DNA of 64,000 nt from CAYYKK01 sp046351395 (GCA_046351395.1 JAXLYP010000033.1:1-64000), one strand, 5' to 3'; positions 40,052 to 49,068 are shown, numbered from the stretch's first letter. Numbers and translations: made by a program. The notes: generated from the letters alone by a model not told the origin.

Positions 40052-40097
40052 GGGGCCGCACGACTAGAACGAAGGGGTGTGGGGCCGCACGACTAGA
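40052..40097. repeat. 17-bp direct repeat next to the TIR element
   Basis: GGGGCCGCACGACTAGA occurs at 40052-40068 and 40081-40097. The second copy runs into the left terminal repeat of the element at 40093. A separate C6G/CG6 hairpin lies just before, at about 40022-40038. Confidence 0.6.
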
Positions 40098-40263
40098 GCA
40101 CCGAACGAACGAATGCGCTCGAGTTCGAGGGAGAGGCGCACGCCCGAGGAGCGAGCACCGAGAAGACGACTCCTCGTCATCTGAGGAGCACAGCGACGAG
40201 GCCGTGTGGTTCCCTCCGAAATCGGGCGCATACGTCGGCGTTTCAACCTGTTCGGTGCTCTAG
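40093..40263. mobile_element. MITE-like 171-bp element with 14-bp perfect terminal inverted repeats
   Basis: CTAGAGCACCGAAC at 40093-40106 is exactly inverted at 40250-40263. No ORF inside. The right end contains the rpoN stop codon. The first 18 nt after the rpoN coding end (TAGAGCACCGANCAGGTT) also follow the kinase stop at 17349, where the two arms are fused into a short hairpin. May instead be a long-range terminator structure; no target-site duplication is obvious. Confidence 0.45.
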
Positions 40264-41780
40264 AACATCTTGCGCCGCTTCGACGACGACAGGATGCCGA
40301 GCATCTCGCGGTACTTCGCCACGGTGCGGCGGGCGATCTTGATGCCGTCCTGGTCCTCGAGCATCTTCACGATCGCCTGGTCGCTGAGCGGGTTGTCCTT
40401 GTCCTCTGCGCCGATGATCTTCTTGATCGCCTGCTTGACGCTCTCGCTCGCGATGTCCTCCTCGGAGACGCGTGCGATGGACGAGTTGAAGAAGTACTTC
40501 AGCTCGAACAAGCCCTGGGGCGTGTGGACGTACTTGTTGCTCGTGACGCGCGAGATCGTCGACTCGTGCATGCCGACCGCGCTCGCGATGTCCCGGAGGA
40601 TCATCGGCTTCAGATAGGCCACGCCGTGCTCGAGGAACTCGCGCTGCTTCTCGACGATGCTCTCCGTCACGCGGATGATCGTCCGTCGGCGCTGCTCGAT
40701 GGCGCGGATCAGCCACTGGGCGCTCTTCAGCTTGTCGCTGATGAACTCCTTCGCCTTCGGATCCTTGAGCATCTTCTGGGCGAGGTTCTCGTTGATGTAG
40801 AGCCGCTGGAGGCCCTTGTCGTTGTCGACGACGACGAAGCGATCCCCGTCCTTGATGACGTACACGTCCGGGGTGATGGCGATCTGCTTGTCGTCCACCT
40901 CCGCGAAGTTCCTCGCGGGGACGCTCTCGAGCTTCTGGATCTCCTGGACCGACTCGTACACCTCCTCGATCGGGACCTTGAGCGCCTTCGCGATCGCCTG
41001 GAAATTCCGGCGTTCCACGTTGTGCAGGTGCTCGTTGATGATGCGCATCTCGATCTCGTCGAACCCGAGCACCTCGGCCTGGATGCGGAGGCACTCCGCG
41101 AGATCCCGCGCCGCGATGCCCACCGGATCGAACCGCTGGATCATCGCGAGGACCTCGGGCGCGTCCTCCGGATCGAGCTCCGCCTCGCGCGCGAGATCGT
41201 CGAGCGTGATGTCCGGGCGCTTGTTGCCCTCCTCGTCGTCCCCGCCGGAGAGATCGAGGTAGCCGCGCTCGTCCAGGTTCCCGATCACGAGGAGCGCGAA
41301 CTTCTTCTCGTTGTCGACGAAGTCGCTCATGTGGAGCTGCCACAGGAGGTGCTCGCGGATGCTCGCGGGCTTCGTGAGGCTCTGCTCGATCGGCGGGAGA
41401 TCCTCGAACCCGCCGCGCGACGCGGAGAGGGGCTGCTGGAGCGTGCGGTTCTCGAGGAACTGCTCCCAGTCGACCTCCTTCGCCTGCTTCTCGGCGCCCC
41501 GCGCCGCCATGTCGGTGTTCGGATCGATGCGCTCGGTGATCCCGATGCGCTCCTCCGGCGGCAGCTCACCCACCTGCGGGGTCGCCATCGTGCGGTCGAC
41601 GTCCCGGGCCCGCGGGTCCGTCGCGTCGTCCGCGAGGACGGGGTTGCCGTCGAGCTCCTTGCGGACCTCGTCGACCAGCTCCATCCGCGACAGCTGCAGC
41701 AACCGAATGGCCTGCACCAGCTGGGGGGTCATCACCAGCTGTTGCGTCAGCTTGTACTGGAGCTTCATCTCCATGCCCAT
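40260..41780 (-). CDS. rpoN: RNA polymerase sigma-54 factor
   Basis: 506 aa. Region I is Gln/Leu-rich (LQYKLTQQLVMTPQLVQAIR), which contacts enhancer-binding activators. Acidic region II follows, then the core-binding domain. The C-terminal HTH (GMHESTISRVTSNKYV, about 380) and the RpoN box ARRTVAKYRE (about 482) recognise the -24/-12 promoter. It directs activator-dependent transcription, heavily used in myxobacterial development and motility. Start ATG 41780 has GGAGGAG upstream. Full length with all regions intact. The stop lies in the terminal repeat described above. Confidence 0.97.
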   Translation of the reverse strand: MGMEMKLQYKLTQQLVMTPQLVQAIRLLQLSRMELVDEVRKELDGNPVLADDATDPRARDVDRTMATPQVGELPPEERIGITERIDPNTDMAARGAEKQAKEVDWEQFLENRTLQQPLSASRGGFEDLPPIEQSLTKPASIREHLLWQLHMSDFVDNEKKFALLVIGNLDERGYLDLSGGDDEEGNKRPDITLDDLAREAELDPEDAPEVLAMIQRFDPVGIAARDLAECLRIQAEVLGFDEIEMRIINEHLHNVERRNFQAIAKALKVPIEEVYESVQEIQKLESVPARNFAEVDDKQIAITPDVYVIKDGDRFVVVDNDKGLQRLYINENLAQKMLKDPKAKEFISDKLKSAQWLIRAIEQRRRTIIRVTESIVEKQREFLEHGVAYLKPMILRDIASAVGMHESTISRVTSNKYVHTPQGLFELKYFFNSSIARVSEEDIASESVKQAIKKIIGAEDKDNPLSDQAIVKMLEDQDGIKIARRTVAKYREMLGILSSSKRRKMF

Positions 41781-41888
41781 CGAAGCTCCTCCTTCCGGTT
41801 CTTCAGCATTGGTCCGACGGCGTTGGCCCGCAGCATGCCGCTCGCGGGGAATGACGGATTCTCGAGTTCTGCAAGGACTCTACCACGC

Positions 41889-42299
41889 TCACGCGGGCTT
41901 GGGTGGAGCGGGCGCTTCCCCCACTTCCAAGCGGGACTCGCCGAACGTGACCACCATTTTCTTGTCAGACGACAGCTTCACTTCGAGCACCTTCGCACGG
42001 ATGAGTGTGTCATCGCTCACCACCCCACTGAGGCGAACCGACTCAGCGTCGAACTCGCCCGAGAGCTGGCCCTGCGACTCGATCGCGCCCACCTTCGCGC
42101 GCCCCTGGACGACGCCCGAGGGCGCGACGGTGAGCGCGGGCGTCGTCAGATCGCCCTGCACGCGGCCGCGCACGACGACGGCGCACGAGGAGCTCATCGA
42201 TCCTTTGAACTCCGTGCCCTCCTCGATCACCGTCGTCTTGGCGCCTCCGGTGAGGCCGTGGGCGGGATCGGGCGTAGACATCTCTCGCGTGTCGGGCAT
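41889..42299 (-). CDS. Bactofilin
   Basis: 136 aa. Single bactofilin (DUF583) beta-helix domain: TVIEEGTEFKGSMSSSCAVV, GRVQGDLTTPALTVAPSGVV, GRAKVGAIESQGQLSGEFDA and LRLSGVVSDDTLIRA-like rungs, flanked by short disordered ends (Pro-rich C-terminus). Bactofilins polymerise without nucleotide into cytoskeletal filaments affecting cell shape, chromosome positioning and polar organisation. It starts 2 bp after the stop of the pentapeptide gene, so both are co-transcribed. Confidence 0.93.
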   Translation of the reverse strand: MPDTREMSTPDPAHGLTGGAKTTVIEEGTEFKGSMSSSCAVVVRGRVQGDLTTPALTVAPSGVVQGRAKVGAIESQGQLSGEFDAESVRLSGVVSDDTLIRAKVLEVKLSSDKKMVVTFGESRLEVGEAPAPPKPA

Positions 42300-42301
42300 G
42301 G

Positions 42302-43540
42302 CTACTTCTTTCCCTTGCTGGTGATCGTCAATCGGAGGCGAGCGCCGGGCTCGAACGCGAAGATCGTCTTCTCTGGTGGCTGCACGACGGTGCCCGCGAT
42401 CGCGCCCTTGGTGGACACGATGACCTGCGAAGCGCCCACGATCGCGGGCGCGCTGCCGTCGAACACGGAGCCGAAGATCGTCACGACGCCGGGGCCGGTG
42501 AGCACCGTGCCGGTCAGGAGGCCCGCTTCGCCGACGGTGAAGAGCGTCGCCTCGCCGAGCGTGATCGCGCAGTTGTCGAAATGGCTCTCGACCACGACCT
42601 TCGAGCCCGCGCTGAACTCGAGGGTCGCGTTCTTCAGCACGTCCCCGCGGCCGAAGTAGCGCTGGTTCGGCTCGGCCGCGGCCTCCGCGGGCCGCGTCTC
42701 GCCGCGAAGGAGCGCGAGCGCCTCCATCCCCGAGACGATGCGCTTCGAGTCTCCATCCGCACTCACGTCGACGCCGTCGAGCCGCGCGTTGTCGAGCACG
42801 GCCTTCGCCGTGATGAGGCCGTGCACCTTCGCGTTCGAGAGGTTCGCCCCGTCGAGCTGGCACTCGGAGAAGTTCGCGCGCCGAAGATCCGCGGAGACGA
42901 ACTTCGCGTTCTTCAGGAGCACGCCCGTGAAGTTCGCCTGGACGAGGGACGCGCTCGTGAAGTCCGCCTGCGGCGCGCGCGCCCCCGTGAGATCCGCGCC
43001 ATCGAGGTTCGCGCCGCCGAGGAGCGCCTCCTCCAAATTCGCGCCGGCGAGGTTCGCCCCGCGAAGGTCGGCGTTCCGGAGCTTCGCTCCGCCGAGGTAA
43101 GCCTCGTTCACGTCCGCGTGCGAGAGGAACGCGTCCGAGAGGTCGGCCTTGCCGAAGTTCGCGGAGTCGAGCTGCGCGTTGATGAGGCGGGCGCGCTCGA
43201 GCACGGCCTCGAGGAGGGAAGCTCCCTCGAGGTTCGCGCGCGCGAGGTTCGCGCCCGACAGGTTCGCCTTGTCCAGGTTCGCCGAGTCGAGCTCGGCCTT
43301 GTCGAGGTTCGCGTCGCGGAGATCGGCGCCCGAGAGGTAGGCCTCGCGGAGGGAGACGTTCCGCAGGTTCGCGCCGCGCAGCTTCGCGCCCGACAGGTTC
43401 GCGCCCGTGAGATCGGAGCGGCTCAGATCCGCGCCTTCGAGCACGAGGTTCGAGAGATCGAGCCCCGACAGATCCTTGCGCGCGAGCGCGTCCCCCTTCG
43501 CCGCCGCAGCGACGACCTCCTCACGAGTCAGCTGCGCCAT
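42302..43540 (-). CDS. Pentapeptide-repeat protein with bactofilin-like C-terminal region
   Basis: 412 aa, no signal. Residues about 20-260 are nearly uninterrupted A(D/N)LxxA pentapeptides (ANLSGAKLRGANLRNVSLREA), predicting a right-handed quadrilateral beta-helix of about 45 repeats. Residues about 300-412 (GDVLKNATLEFSAGSKVVVE, GPGVVTIFGSVFDGSAPAIVG, KGAIAGTVVQPPEKTIFAFE) show the spaced Gly/Val turns of bactofilin-like rungs. So two different beta-solenoids are joined end to end. Immediately upstream of a bactofilin and downstream of a zinc-ribbon protein in one transcription unit, it may cap, nucleate or template filaments. Confidence 0.85.
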   Translation of the reverse strand: MAQLTREEVVAAAAKGDALARKDLSGLDLSNLVLEGADLSRSDLTGANLSGAKLRGANLRNVSLREAYLSGADLRDANLDKAELDSANLDKANLSGANLARANLEGASLLEAVLERARLINAQLDSANFGKADLSDAFLSHADVNEAYLGGAKLRNADLRGANLAGANLEEALLGGANLDGADLTGARAPQADFTSASLVQANFTGVLLKNAKFVSADLRRANFSECQLDGANLSNAKVHGLITAKAVLDNARLDGVDVSADGDSKRIVSGMEALALLRGETRPAEAAAEPNQRYFGRGDVLKNATLEFSAGSKVVVESHFDNCAITLGEATLFTVGEAGLLTGTVLTGPGVVTIFGSVFDGSAPAIVGASQVIVSTKGAIAGTVVQPPEKTIFAFEPGARLRLTITSKGKK

Positions 43541-43591
43541 GTCGCCCCCCTCGTACCGGCTGCGCCGGCCCCTCCGCGCCGCGTCGTTGCA

Positions 43592-44971
43592 TCACGCATG
43601 CGTCGCTCCGCTCTTCTTGGGCTTCTGCTTGTCCTGGATGTACGCGCGCACGCTCGCGGCGCGCCCCGAGAACGGGAGCTTCTCGAGCTCGCGCAGGCGC
43701 TCCACCTCGCCGAGGCGCGCGAGCAGGAGGCCGATCTCGAGCATCAAATCCCCGCGCACGCGGCGCAGCTCCCTGCGCCGCGCGTCCCCCACGAGGCCGG
43801 GCGCCTGCTTGTCGTACTCGATGGATGCGCGCTCGAGCTTCTCCGCGAGGTCTCCGAGGAGCGAGAGCTCCGCGGCGCGGTCGTGCTCGGGGCTCAGGCT
43901 CTCGGTCTGCTTGCGGTACTCGCGGAAGCGGTTGACGACGCTCTGCGCGAGCTCGAGCGGGATCCCCGTGAGCTCCGCGATGTCGTTCGGCCGCGCGACG
44001 TAGAACAGCGCGAGGGACGTGAGGCCCGCGCTGTAGATGCGATCCGTCCCGACCTTGTTGAGGCCGTGCACCTGTTGCAAGAGCGTGTGCACGATGATCG
44101 ACTCGCGCTTGTTCGACTCCTGCTCGAGCGCGAACGCGTCCGGCATGAACGCGATGAGATCGCTGTACGTGTCGATGATCGCCTGCCGCAGCTGCCCCCG
44201 GATCAGGCGGTCGGTCCCGCCCTGCGCGATCTCGAGCGCGCTCAGGTAGGCCGCGAGCTTCTCGCTGAAGTCCGCGAGGCCCATCCCCTGCGCGGAGCGG
44301 TGGACGACGCGCAGCGCGGGCATCGCGAACTCGACCCACGTGCGGGGCGGCTCCCCGAGGCGCACCTCGATCATGAAGTCGCGCACGGGCCGCGCGTGCT
44401 CCACGACCATCGCGTCGAAGAGCGAGCGCGCCATCGCGGAGTCCATGGGGATCTCGCCCGTTGGATCGCTCGGCTTCGGCCGGGGTGCCGTCGATCCCTC
44501 CGGCGGAGGGGGTGGCTCGGGCGCGACGATCGATTCGAACCCGTTCTCCACCTCGTCGAGGAGTCGCTGGAACTCGCTCCGCTTCGTCGAGTCGCTCCCG
44601 GGCGCGCTCGAGCGCGCGTTCGCGGGAGCCGCCGCGTCCGGCATGCGCTCGGTCGGCGCGGTGGCGACGGTCGGGATCGGCTGGGTGTGCTTGTTCGAGG
44701 AGGTGGGCTCCTCGCTCTTCGCCGCGTCCTGTACGGGCGGGGGCGGGGAGGACCGGGCGATCGGCTCCGTCTTCGTGGGCGTGGGCAGCTCGACCGAGAC
44801 CGCGGGCGTCGAGACCGGCGGTCCCTTCACGGACTGCATGGTCACCGCGGGCGCGCGCGTGCTCGGCTTCGCGACGGGCTCCTTCGTGACTGGCGTGCCG
44901 CACATGCCGCAGAACCGGACCGTCGGTCCGAGCTCTTTGCCGCACTTCCGGCAGACGCTCTTCTCCGCCAT
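43592..44971 (-). CDS. Zinc-ribbon protein with HhH-like helical domain
   Basis: 459 aa from ATG 44971. An N-terminal zinc ribbon (CRKCGKELGPTVRFCGMCG, CxxC-10-CxxC, residues 6-24) is followed by a long Pro/Thr/Ser-rich disordered linker (about 30-150) and an all-helical C-terminal half (about 180-459). This contains a helix-hairpin-helix-like segment (LNKVGTDRIYSAGLTSLALF, then ELTGIPLELAQSVVNRFREY), possibly for DNA binding. First gene of the unit with the pentapeptide-repeat and bactofilin genes (51 bp gap), so it may link a nucleic acid to the beta-solenoid polymers. Inferred only. Confidence 0.78.
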   Translation of the reverse strand: MAEKSVCRKCGKELGPTVRFCGMCGTPVTKEPVAKPSTRAPAVTMQSVKGPPVSTPAVSVELPTPTKTEPIARSSPPPPVQDAAKSEEPTSSNKHTQPIPTVATAPTERMPDAAAPANARSSAPGSDSTKRSEFQRLLDEVENGFESIVAPEPPPPPEGSTAPRPKPSDPTGEIPMDSAMARSLFDAMVVEHARPVRDFMIEVRLGEPPRTWVEFAMPALRVVHRSAQGMGLADFSEKLAAYLSALEIAQGGTDRLIRGQLRQAIIDTYSDLIAFMPDAFALEQESNKRESIIVHTLLQQVHGLNKVGTDRIYSAGLTSLALFYVARPNDIAELTGIPLELAQSVVNRFREYRKQTESLSPEHDRAAELSLLGDLAEKLERASIEYDKQAPGLVGDARRRELRRVRGDLMLEIGLLLARLGEVERLRELEKLPFSGRAASVRAYIQDKQKPKKSGATHA

Positions 44972-45204
44972 GGAGGGCCCACCATAACACCCCGCCCCGC
45001 GCCGCAAGATTCAGAAATCGGCGCCCGTGGAACGAGTCTCGAAGCCCGGCCCGTGGGGTCTCTCGAGATCCTCGAACCCCAGCAGCGACTCACGGTGCGT
45101 CGAGTTTGCGTCGGGAGCGCCGGGGGACGGCGCCTCATGCGGTCGAAGTCGGAGGACCGCGCCGGTCATCGAGGGTGGGGTACGAGCGGAGCCCGCCCGC
45201 ACGA

Positions 45205-45235
45205 CGAACAAACGAGGGCCCTGCGCGGGGCCCCC
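45205..45235 (-). terminator. Intrinsic terminator of tRNA-Leu
   Basis: On the minus strand an 8-bp stem (GGGGGCCC/GGGCCCTC, with one G-U) and 6-nt loop at 45214-45235 are followed by GTTTGTT. It lies 8 bp past the tRNA 3' end, as expected for a factor-independent terminator. Confidence 0.75.
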
Positions 45236-45242
45236 GTCACAG

Positions 45243-45323
45243 TGCACGAGAAAGGACTTGAACCTTCACGCCTTGCGGCGCCGGAACCTAAACCCGGTGC
45301 GTCTGCCATTCCGCCACTCGTGC
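45243..45323 (-). tRNA. tRNA-Leu (anticodon UAG)
   Basis: Cloverleaf on the minus strand: acceptor GCACGAG/CTCGTGC with discriminator A, D-arm GCGGAATGGCAGACGC, anticodon stem CCGGG/TCCGG with loop TTTAGGT (anticodon TAG), a long variable arm as in class II tRNAs, and T-loop GTTCAAGTC. 81 nt without CCA. Leu identity is supported by A73 and the long variable arm. Confidence 0.95.
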
Positions 45324-45411
45324 GCGCGGGGACCCGAACCTATCACGTGGAGCGCGGCGCGACGACCCGCGAGCGCGCGCGCCCCGCGGACATCGTGTAG
45401 ATTGCGGGGCC

Positions 45412-46869
45412 ATGCGGCGCGCGGGCTCCGTCTTTGGCTGGCTGTCGGCGCTCGTCCTCTCGGGCTGCGATGGGGGGGCGACGACCAGCTCGTCGGGCAC
45501 GGGCGGAAGCGCGACGAGCGCGTCGTCCACGGGGGCGGGCACCGAGTGCGCGTCGCCGATGGACTGTCCCGGCACGGACGGGGACTGCCGCGTCCGGTCG
45601 TGCGAGAGCGGCGTCTGTGGCTTCGCGAACGTCCCCACCGGGACGATGACGCCCGACCAGGTCACGGCCGACTGTAAGAAGCTCGTGTGCGATGGTCAGG
45701 GCGGGATCACCGCGCTCCCGGAGCCGGCGGATCCCCCGGCGGACAGGACCGTATGCACGGCGGACGCGTGCGACGGGCTCGCTCCGACCCACACCCCGGT
45801 GATGGCGGGGAAGCCGTGCGCCGAGGGCGACGGGAAGGTCTGCGACGGAGGCGGTCACTGCGTCGAGTGCAACGAGAACGTGGACTGCGCGTCGGGCGTC
45901 TGCTCCATGCACTTCTGCGTGCCCCCGTCGTGCGCGGATGCGGTGAAGAACGGCACCGAGACGGATCTGAACTGCGGCGGGGCGGACTGCGCTCCGTGCG
46001 CCGCTGGGAAGGCGTGCGTCACCGCGACGGACTGCGCGGACGGCGTCTGTGACGCGATGACGTGTCAGGCCCCCTCGTGCACGGACGTGGTCAAGAACGG
46101 CCTCGAGACGGACATCGATTGCGGCGGTCCGTGCCCGGACTGCGCGACGGGCAAGCACTGCCTCTCGGGGCAGGACTGCGCGAGCGCCGTGTGCGGTGGG
46201 AACCCCCTCGCGTGCGTCGCGCCCTCGTGCACCGACGCGGTGATGAACGGCTTCGAGAGCGACGTCGACTGCGGCTCCGCGTGCCCGTCCAAGTGCGTGT
46301 TCGGCACGAAGTGCAACGCGAACGCCGACTGTCTCGGCGGCGTTTGCAACGGCGTCTCGAAGACGTGCGACGCGAGCTGCACCGACACGGCGAAGAACGG
46401 CTCCGAGACGGACGTGGACTGCGGCGGCACGTGCATGAGCTGCGCGCTCGGCAAGTTCTGCAACGTGAACGCCGACTGTCAGAGCTCCGAGTGCTTGGGC
46501 GGACTGTGCGTCGACGACAACGGGTGCACCCCCCAGAACGCGATGGATCTCACCTCCCAGACGGACGTGACGATCGAGTTCGGAGACCTGCTCGGCCTGG
46601 CCTACTCCCCCCGCTGCATCCGCGTGAACGTGGGAACGAAGGTGACGTTCGTCGGCGCATTCGCGAGTCACCCGTTCCAGGCGGGGCGCGTGGCGGTCAA
46701 CGGATCCGAGATCCCAGCGGCGCCAGGAACGAGCCCCTTCCCCATCGCCCCGAGCTCGCTCGGCGCGGGGACCCAGGCGACCTACGTGATGACGACCCCT
46801 GGCGCGTACCCCTACTACTGCGTCCCGCACGGTGGCAGCGGCATGAACGGCGCCGTGCTCGCGCAGTGA
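45412..46869 (+). CDS. Cys-rich lipoprotein with C-terminal cupredoxin domain
   Basis: 485 aa. Signal with lipobox LSGC (about 19). The middle (about 150-370) has at least five copies of the disulfide motif C(T/A)DxVKNGxETDxDCGG.C..CxxGKxC, a module common in myxobacterial surface proteins. The C-terminus (about 385-485) is a plastocyanin-like domain: IRVNVGTKVTFVG, SHPFQAG and YYCVPHGGSGMNGAV supply the type 1 copper ligands His, Cys, His, Met. It would carry an electron or bind copper outside the cell. A purified protein would be blue. Confidence 0.85.
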   Translation: MRRAGSVFGWLSALVLSGCDGGATTSSSGTGGSATSASSTGAGTECASPMDCPGTDGDCRVRSCESGVCGFANVPTGTMTPDQVTADCKKLVCDGQGGITALPEPADPPADRTVCTADACDGLAPTHTPVMAGKPCAEGDGKVCDGGGHCVECNENVDCASGVCSMHFCVPPSCADAVKNGTETDLNCGGADCAPCAAGKACVTATDCADGVCDAMTCQAPSCTDVVKNGLETDIDCGGPCPDCATGKHCLSGQDCASAVCGGNPLACVAPSCTDAVMNGFESDVDCGSACPSKCVFGTKCNANADCLGGVCNGVSKTCDASCTDTAKNGSETDVDCGGTCMSCALGKFCNVNADCQSSECLGGLCVDDNGCTPQNAMDLTSQTDVTIEFGDLLGLAYSPRCIRVNVGTKVTFVGAFASHPFQAGRVAVNGSEIPAAPGTSPFPIAPSSLGAGTQATYVMTTPGAYPYYCVPHGGSGMNGAVLAQ

Positions 46870-46920
46870 TGCGCGACGCGGCACTCTCCGCTCGGGGCGG
46901 GGCCGCTCACGCGTCGCGTG

Positions 46921-47388
46921 TCACTGGCAGATCGACGGGCAGTTCGAACACACGCACGCGTTGAAATCGAGGATGAGATCGAGCGCGTCGGGCTTCTTGT
47001 TGAAGCACGCGGTGAGGCACCCGAAGTCTCCCGCCTTGCAGGCCTGCGTGCAGGTCCGGAACCCGGTCTCACAGTACGCGTCGTCCCCGCACGCGACCCA
47101 GGGATCGCTGCAGAACTGCTCCGTCTGGTAGAAGCCGCACGCCTCGCAGTCCGGGTCGTGCGCCAGGCTGTCCGCGCACGTCAGCTCCTCGAGCTTCGGC
47201 TTGTAGGGCGTGGGTCCGCCGCCGCTGCTGCTCGACGTGCTCGCGGCGCCCGTCCCGGACGTCGCGCCGCCCCCGATCGGGATGGGCCCCGTCGTGGCCT
47301 CGTCCGGATCCGTGTTCGACGGTGGCAGGTGCTCCGTTTGGCAGGCCGAGAGTCCCGCGACGAGGAGCGTGAGGAGCACACGACGCAT
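46921..47388 (-). CDS. Small Cys-rich lipoprotein
   Basis: 155 aa. Signal LLTLLVAGLSAC gives a clear lipobox. A Ser/Thr/Gly-rich spacer (about 20-65) precedes a domain with about 14 cysteines (CADSL, CEACGFYQTEQFC, CGDDAYCETGFRTCTQAC, CLTACF, CVCSNCPSIC). Surface-displayed disulfide-rich protein of unknown function. Converges with the cupredoxin gene, 51 bp apart. Confidence 0.78.
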   Translation of the reverse strand: MRRVLLTLLVAGLSACQTEHLPPSNTDPDEATTGPIPIGGGATSGTGAASTSSSSGGGPTPYKPKLEELTCADSLAHDPDCEACGFYQTEQFCSDPWVACGDDAYCETGFRTCTQACKAGDFGCLTACFNKKPDALDLILDFNACVCSNCPSICQ

Positions 47389-47492
47389 GCGCGTACTCTA
47401 GTGCAGCGCTTGGGAGAGCTCCAACTCGCCGCCTCCTTACGGAGAGAGCGACGGGCTCGCCCGAGATCGCCCTGGGCGGGGCCGGCCGGAGC

Positions 47493-49046
47493 TCAAACCC
47501 GGAGGTGCGCGTCCGGGCCGCGATCGATCGCGCCCAGACCGAGTTTGTCTTTGTACTTGAGGACGATGAACGTCACCGCGGCCGCGAGGACGAGGACGAG
47601 GACGCAGATGAGGATCAGCGAGCCATAGCTCCGGCCTTGCTTGAGCTTGATCGCAGGTCCCGACGTGGTCGGTTCGCCGGTCGGGAAGGGGCGGGGCTGC
47701 GCCGCGCCACCCGGATCACCGAACCCCTGCATGCCGGGTTGGAACTGGTTCTGCTGCGGCGCGCCCTGCCCGAACGCCGGGTTGAACCCGCCCTGCGGAT
47801 AGCCAGCGCCAGGGTTGAACCCCTGCTGACCTTGCCCCTGCGGGAATCCTCCGCCGAAGCCGGGCTGCGCGCCGAAGCCTGCTTGCGCATTGTTCGGCGC
47901 GTTGTTCGGAGCAGGTGAAGCGTTGTTGGGTGGAGCGTTGTTCGGCTGACCGAAACCACCGAACCCGGGCTTCGGGTCCGCAGCTGGATCCTGGAACCCG
48001 CTCGGCCCCGGCGTGGCGGCGTTCGGAGAGTTGGGCGCGCTCGTCTCGAGGGCCTCTGCGATGAGCGCCGAGACTCCCGCTCCCGTGGGCGCGTTCGACC
48101 CTTGAAAGTGGCTCTGTTGCGGTGCTCCCGCTTGCTGCCAACCTCCGGGGTTCGCTGGCGGAGCGGCGCCCGAGAACGAGTTCTCGACGATGAACGAAGG
48201 CTCCGCGAGAAACTCGCCCTCCGTCTGCGTCGGCTCGTCTTGCGACGCTCGCCGCGGTGGGCTCGCGAGGGGGGAAGGGGGTGGCGCCCCCGCGGCGGGT
48301 CGCGGCGCCATCTGAAGCGGGCTCAGGATCGGCGACTCACGCATCACCGTGCGCGCGCCGTCGTCCTCGTCTTCCTCCTCGAGGGAGGAACTAGCGGACG
48401 GCACGACGGGGGGGGCGAGCTGCGGCGCCGGAGCGCCGATTCCCATGACGGTGGAGCGCACGTTGGGGGTCGGCGGCACCGGTCGAGCGGTGTTCCCGGG
48501 ACCGAGAGGCGCTTGCATCGCGCCCGGCTGCAACGTGCCCGACGGCCCCACGGGAGGCGCCGGTGGCAGAGGCGCTTGCGGTCGGCCAGGGGGCTGGGGG
48601 GGCTGAGGCCGCGGCGGGGAGGCGGGGCCGAACGGCGACGTCCCGGGCGGCGTCGGCTGCGGGGGCTTCGGCGGGTCGAGGAGGCTTCGAATGTCTCCAG
48701 CGTGCATCACCGTGCGCACGTCGTCCGGGTCGCGCGGCGCTGTGTCCGCCGTAGCCGGTGGCGGCGCAAAGCCAGGCCGAGGTCCGATCGGCGCGACGGG
48801 AGCGACCGGGGCGACGGGCGCCTGCGGACGCGGTGGGGCGGGGACCGCGACGGTCGCCGCCGCGGAGATCGGGTTGGGTTGAGCGCCGGGGCCGAACTGC
48901 GGCACGCGCGGCGCGGCCATGGGCCGAGGCGCGGACGGCGGCGTGCCCGCCGCGGGCTTGGGTGCGGACGGCGGCTGCTCCTGCGGCTTGTCTGCGGCGG
49001 GCGGGCTCGACTCCCTTCCGCTCGCTGCGCGCGCGGCCATCGCCAT
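47493..49046 (-). CDS. Disordered Pro/Ala-rich protein with one C-terminal TM helix
   Basis: 517 aa as an ORF. Residues 1-300 are Pro/Ala-rich with scattered TVM motifs (DDVRTVMHAGD, STVMGIG, ARTVMRESP) and acidic EEEDEDDG. Then Gln/Asn/Gly-rich FGQPNNAPPNNASPAP-type repeats (about 350-460) and a C-terminal TM helix (SLILICVLVLVLAAAVTFIV). Probably not a complete gene: the upstream frame encodes a pseudokinase ending in nonsense, and an intermediate frame between them (PSSGDFDTNPPPPAAGDATV) is also Pro-rich with a TVM motif. The TVM residues could be phosphorylation sites. Confidence 0.6.
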   Translation of the reverse strand: MAMAARAASGRESSPPAADKPQEQPPSAPKPAAGTPPSAPRPMAAPRVPQFGPGAQPNPISAAATVAVPAPPRPQAPVAPVAPVAPIGPRPGFAPPPATADTAPRDPDDVRTVMHAGDIRSLLDPPKPPQPTPPGTSPFGPASPPRPQPPQPPGRPQAPLPPAPPVGPSGTLQPGAMQAPLGPGNTARPVPPTPNVRSTVMGIGAPAPQLAPPVVPSASSSLEEEDEDDGARTVMRESPILSPLQMAPRPAAGAPPPSPLASPPRRASQDEPTQTEGEFLAEPSFIVENSFSGAAPPANPGGWQQAGAPQQSHFQGSNAPTGAGVSALIAEALETSAPNSPNAATPGPSGFQDPAADPKPGFGGFGQPNNAPPNNASPAPNNAPNNAQAGFGAQPGFGGGFPQGQGQQGFNPGAGYPQGGFNPAFGQGAPQQNQFQPGMQGFGDPGGAAQPRPFPTGEPTTSGPAIKLKQGRSYGSLILICVLVLVLAAAVTFIVLKYKDKLGLGAIDRGPDAHLRV

Positions 49047-49068
49047 GATGTGCGCAGGAGCTCCCGCA

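Noticed and set aside
45027..45677. Plus-strand ORF over tRNA-Leu
   Set aside because: It crosses the tRNA and its terminator and overlaps the cupredoxin gene in another frame.
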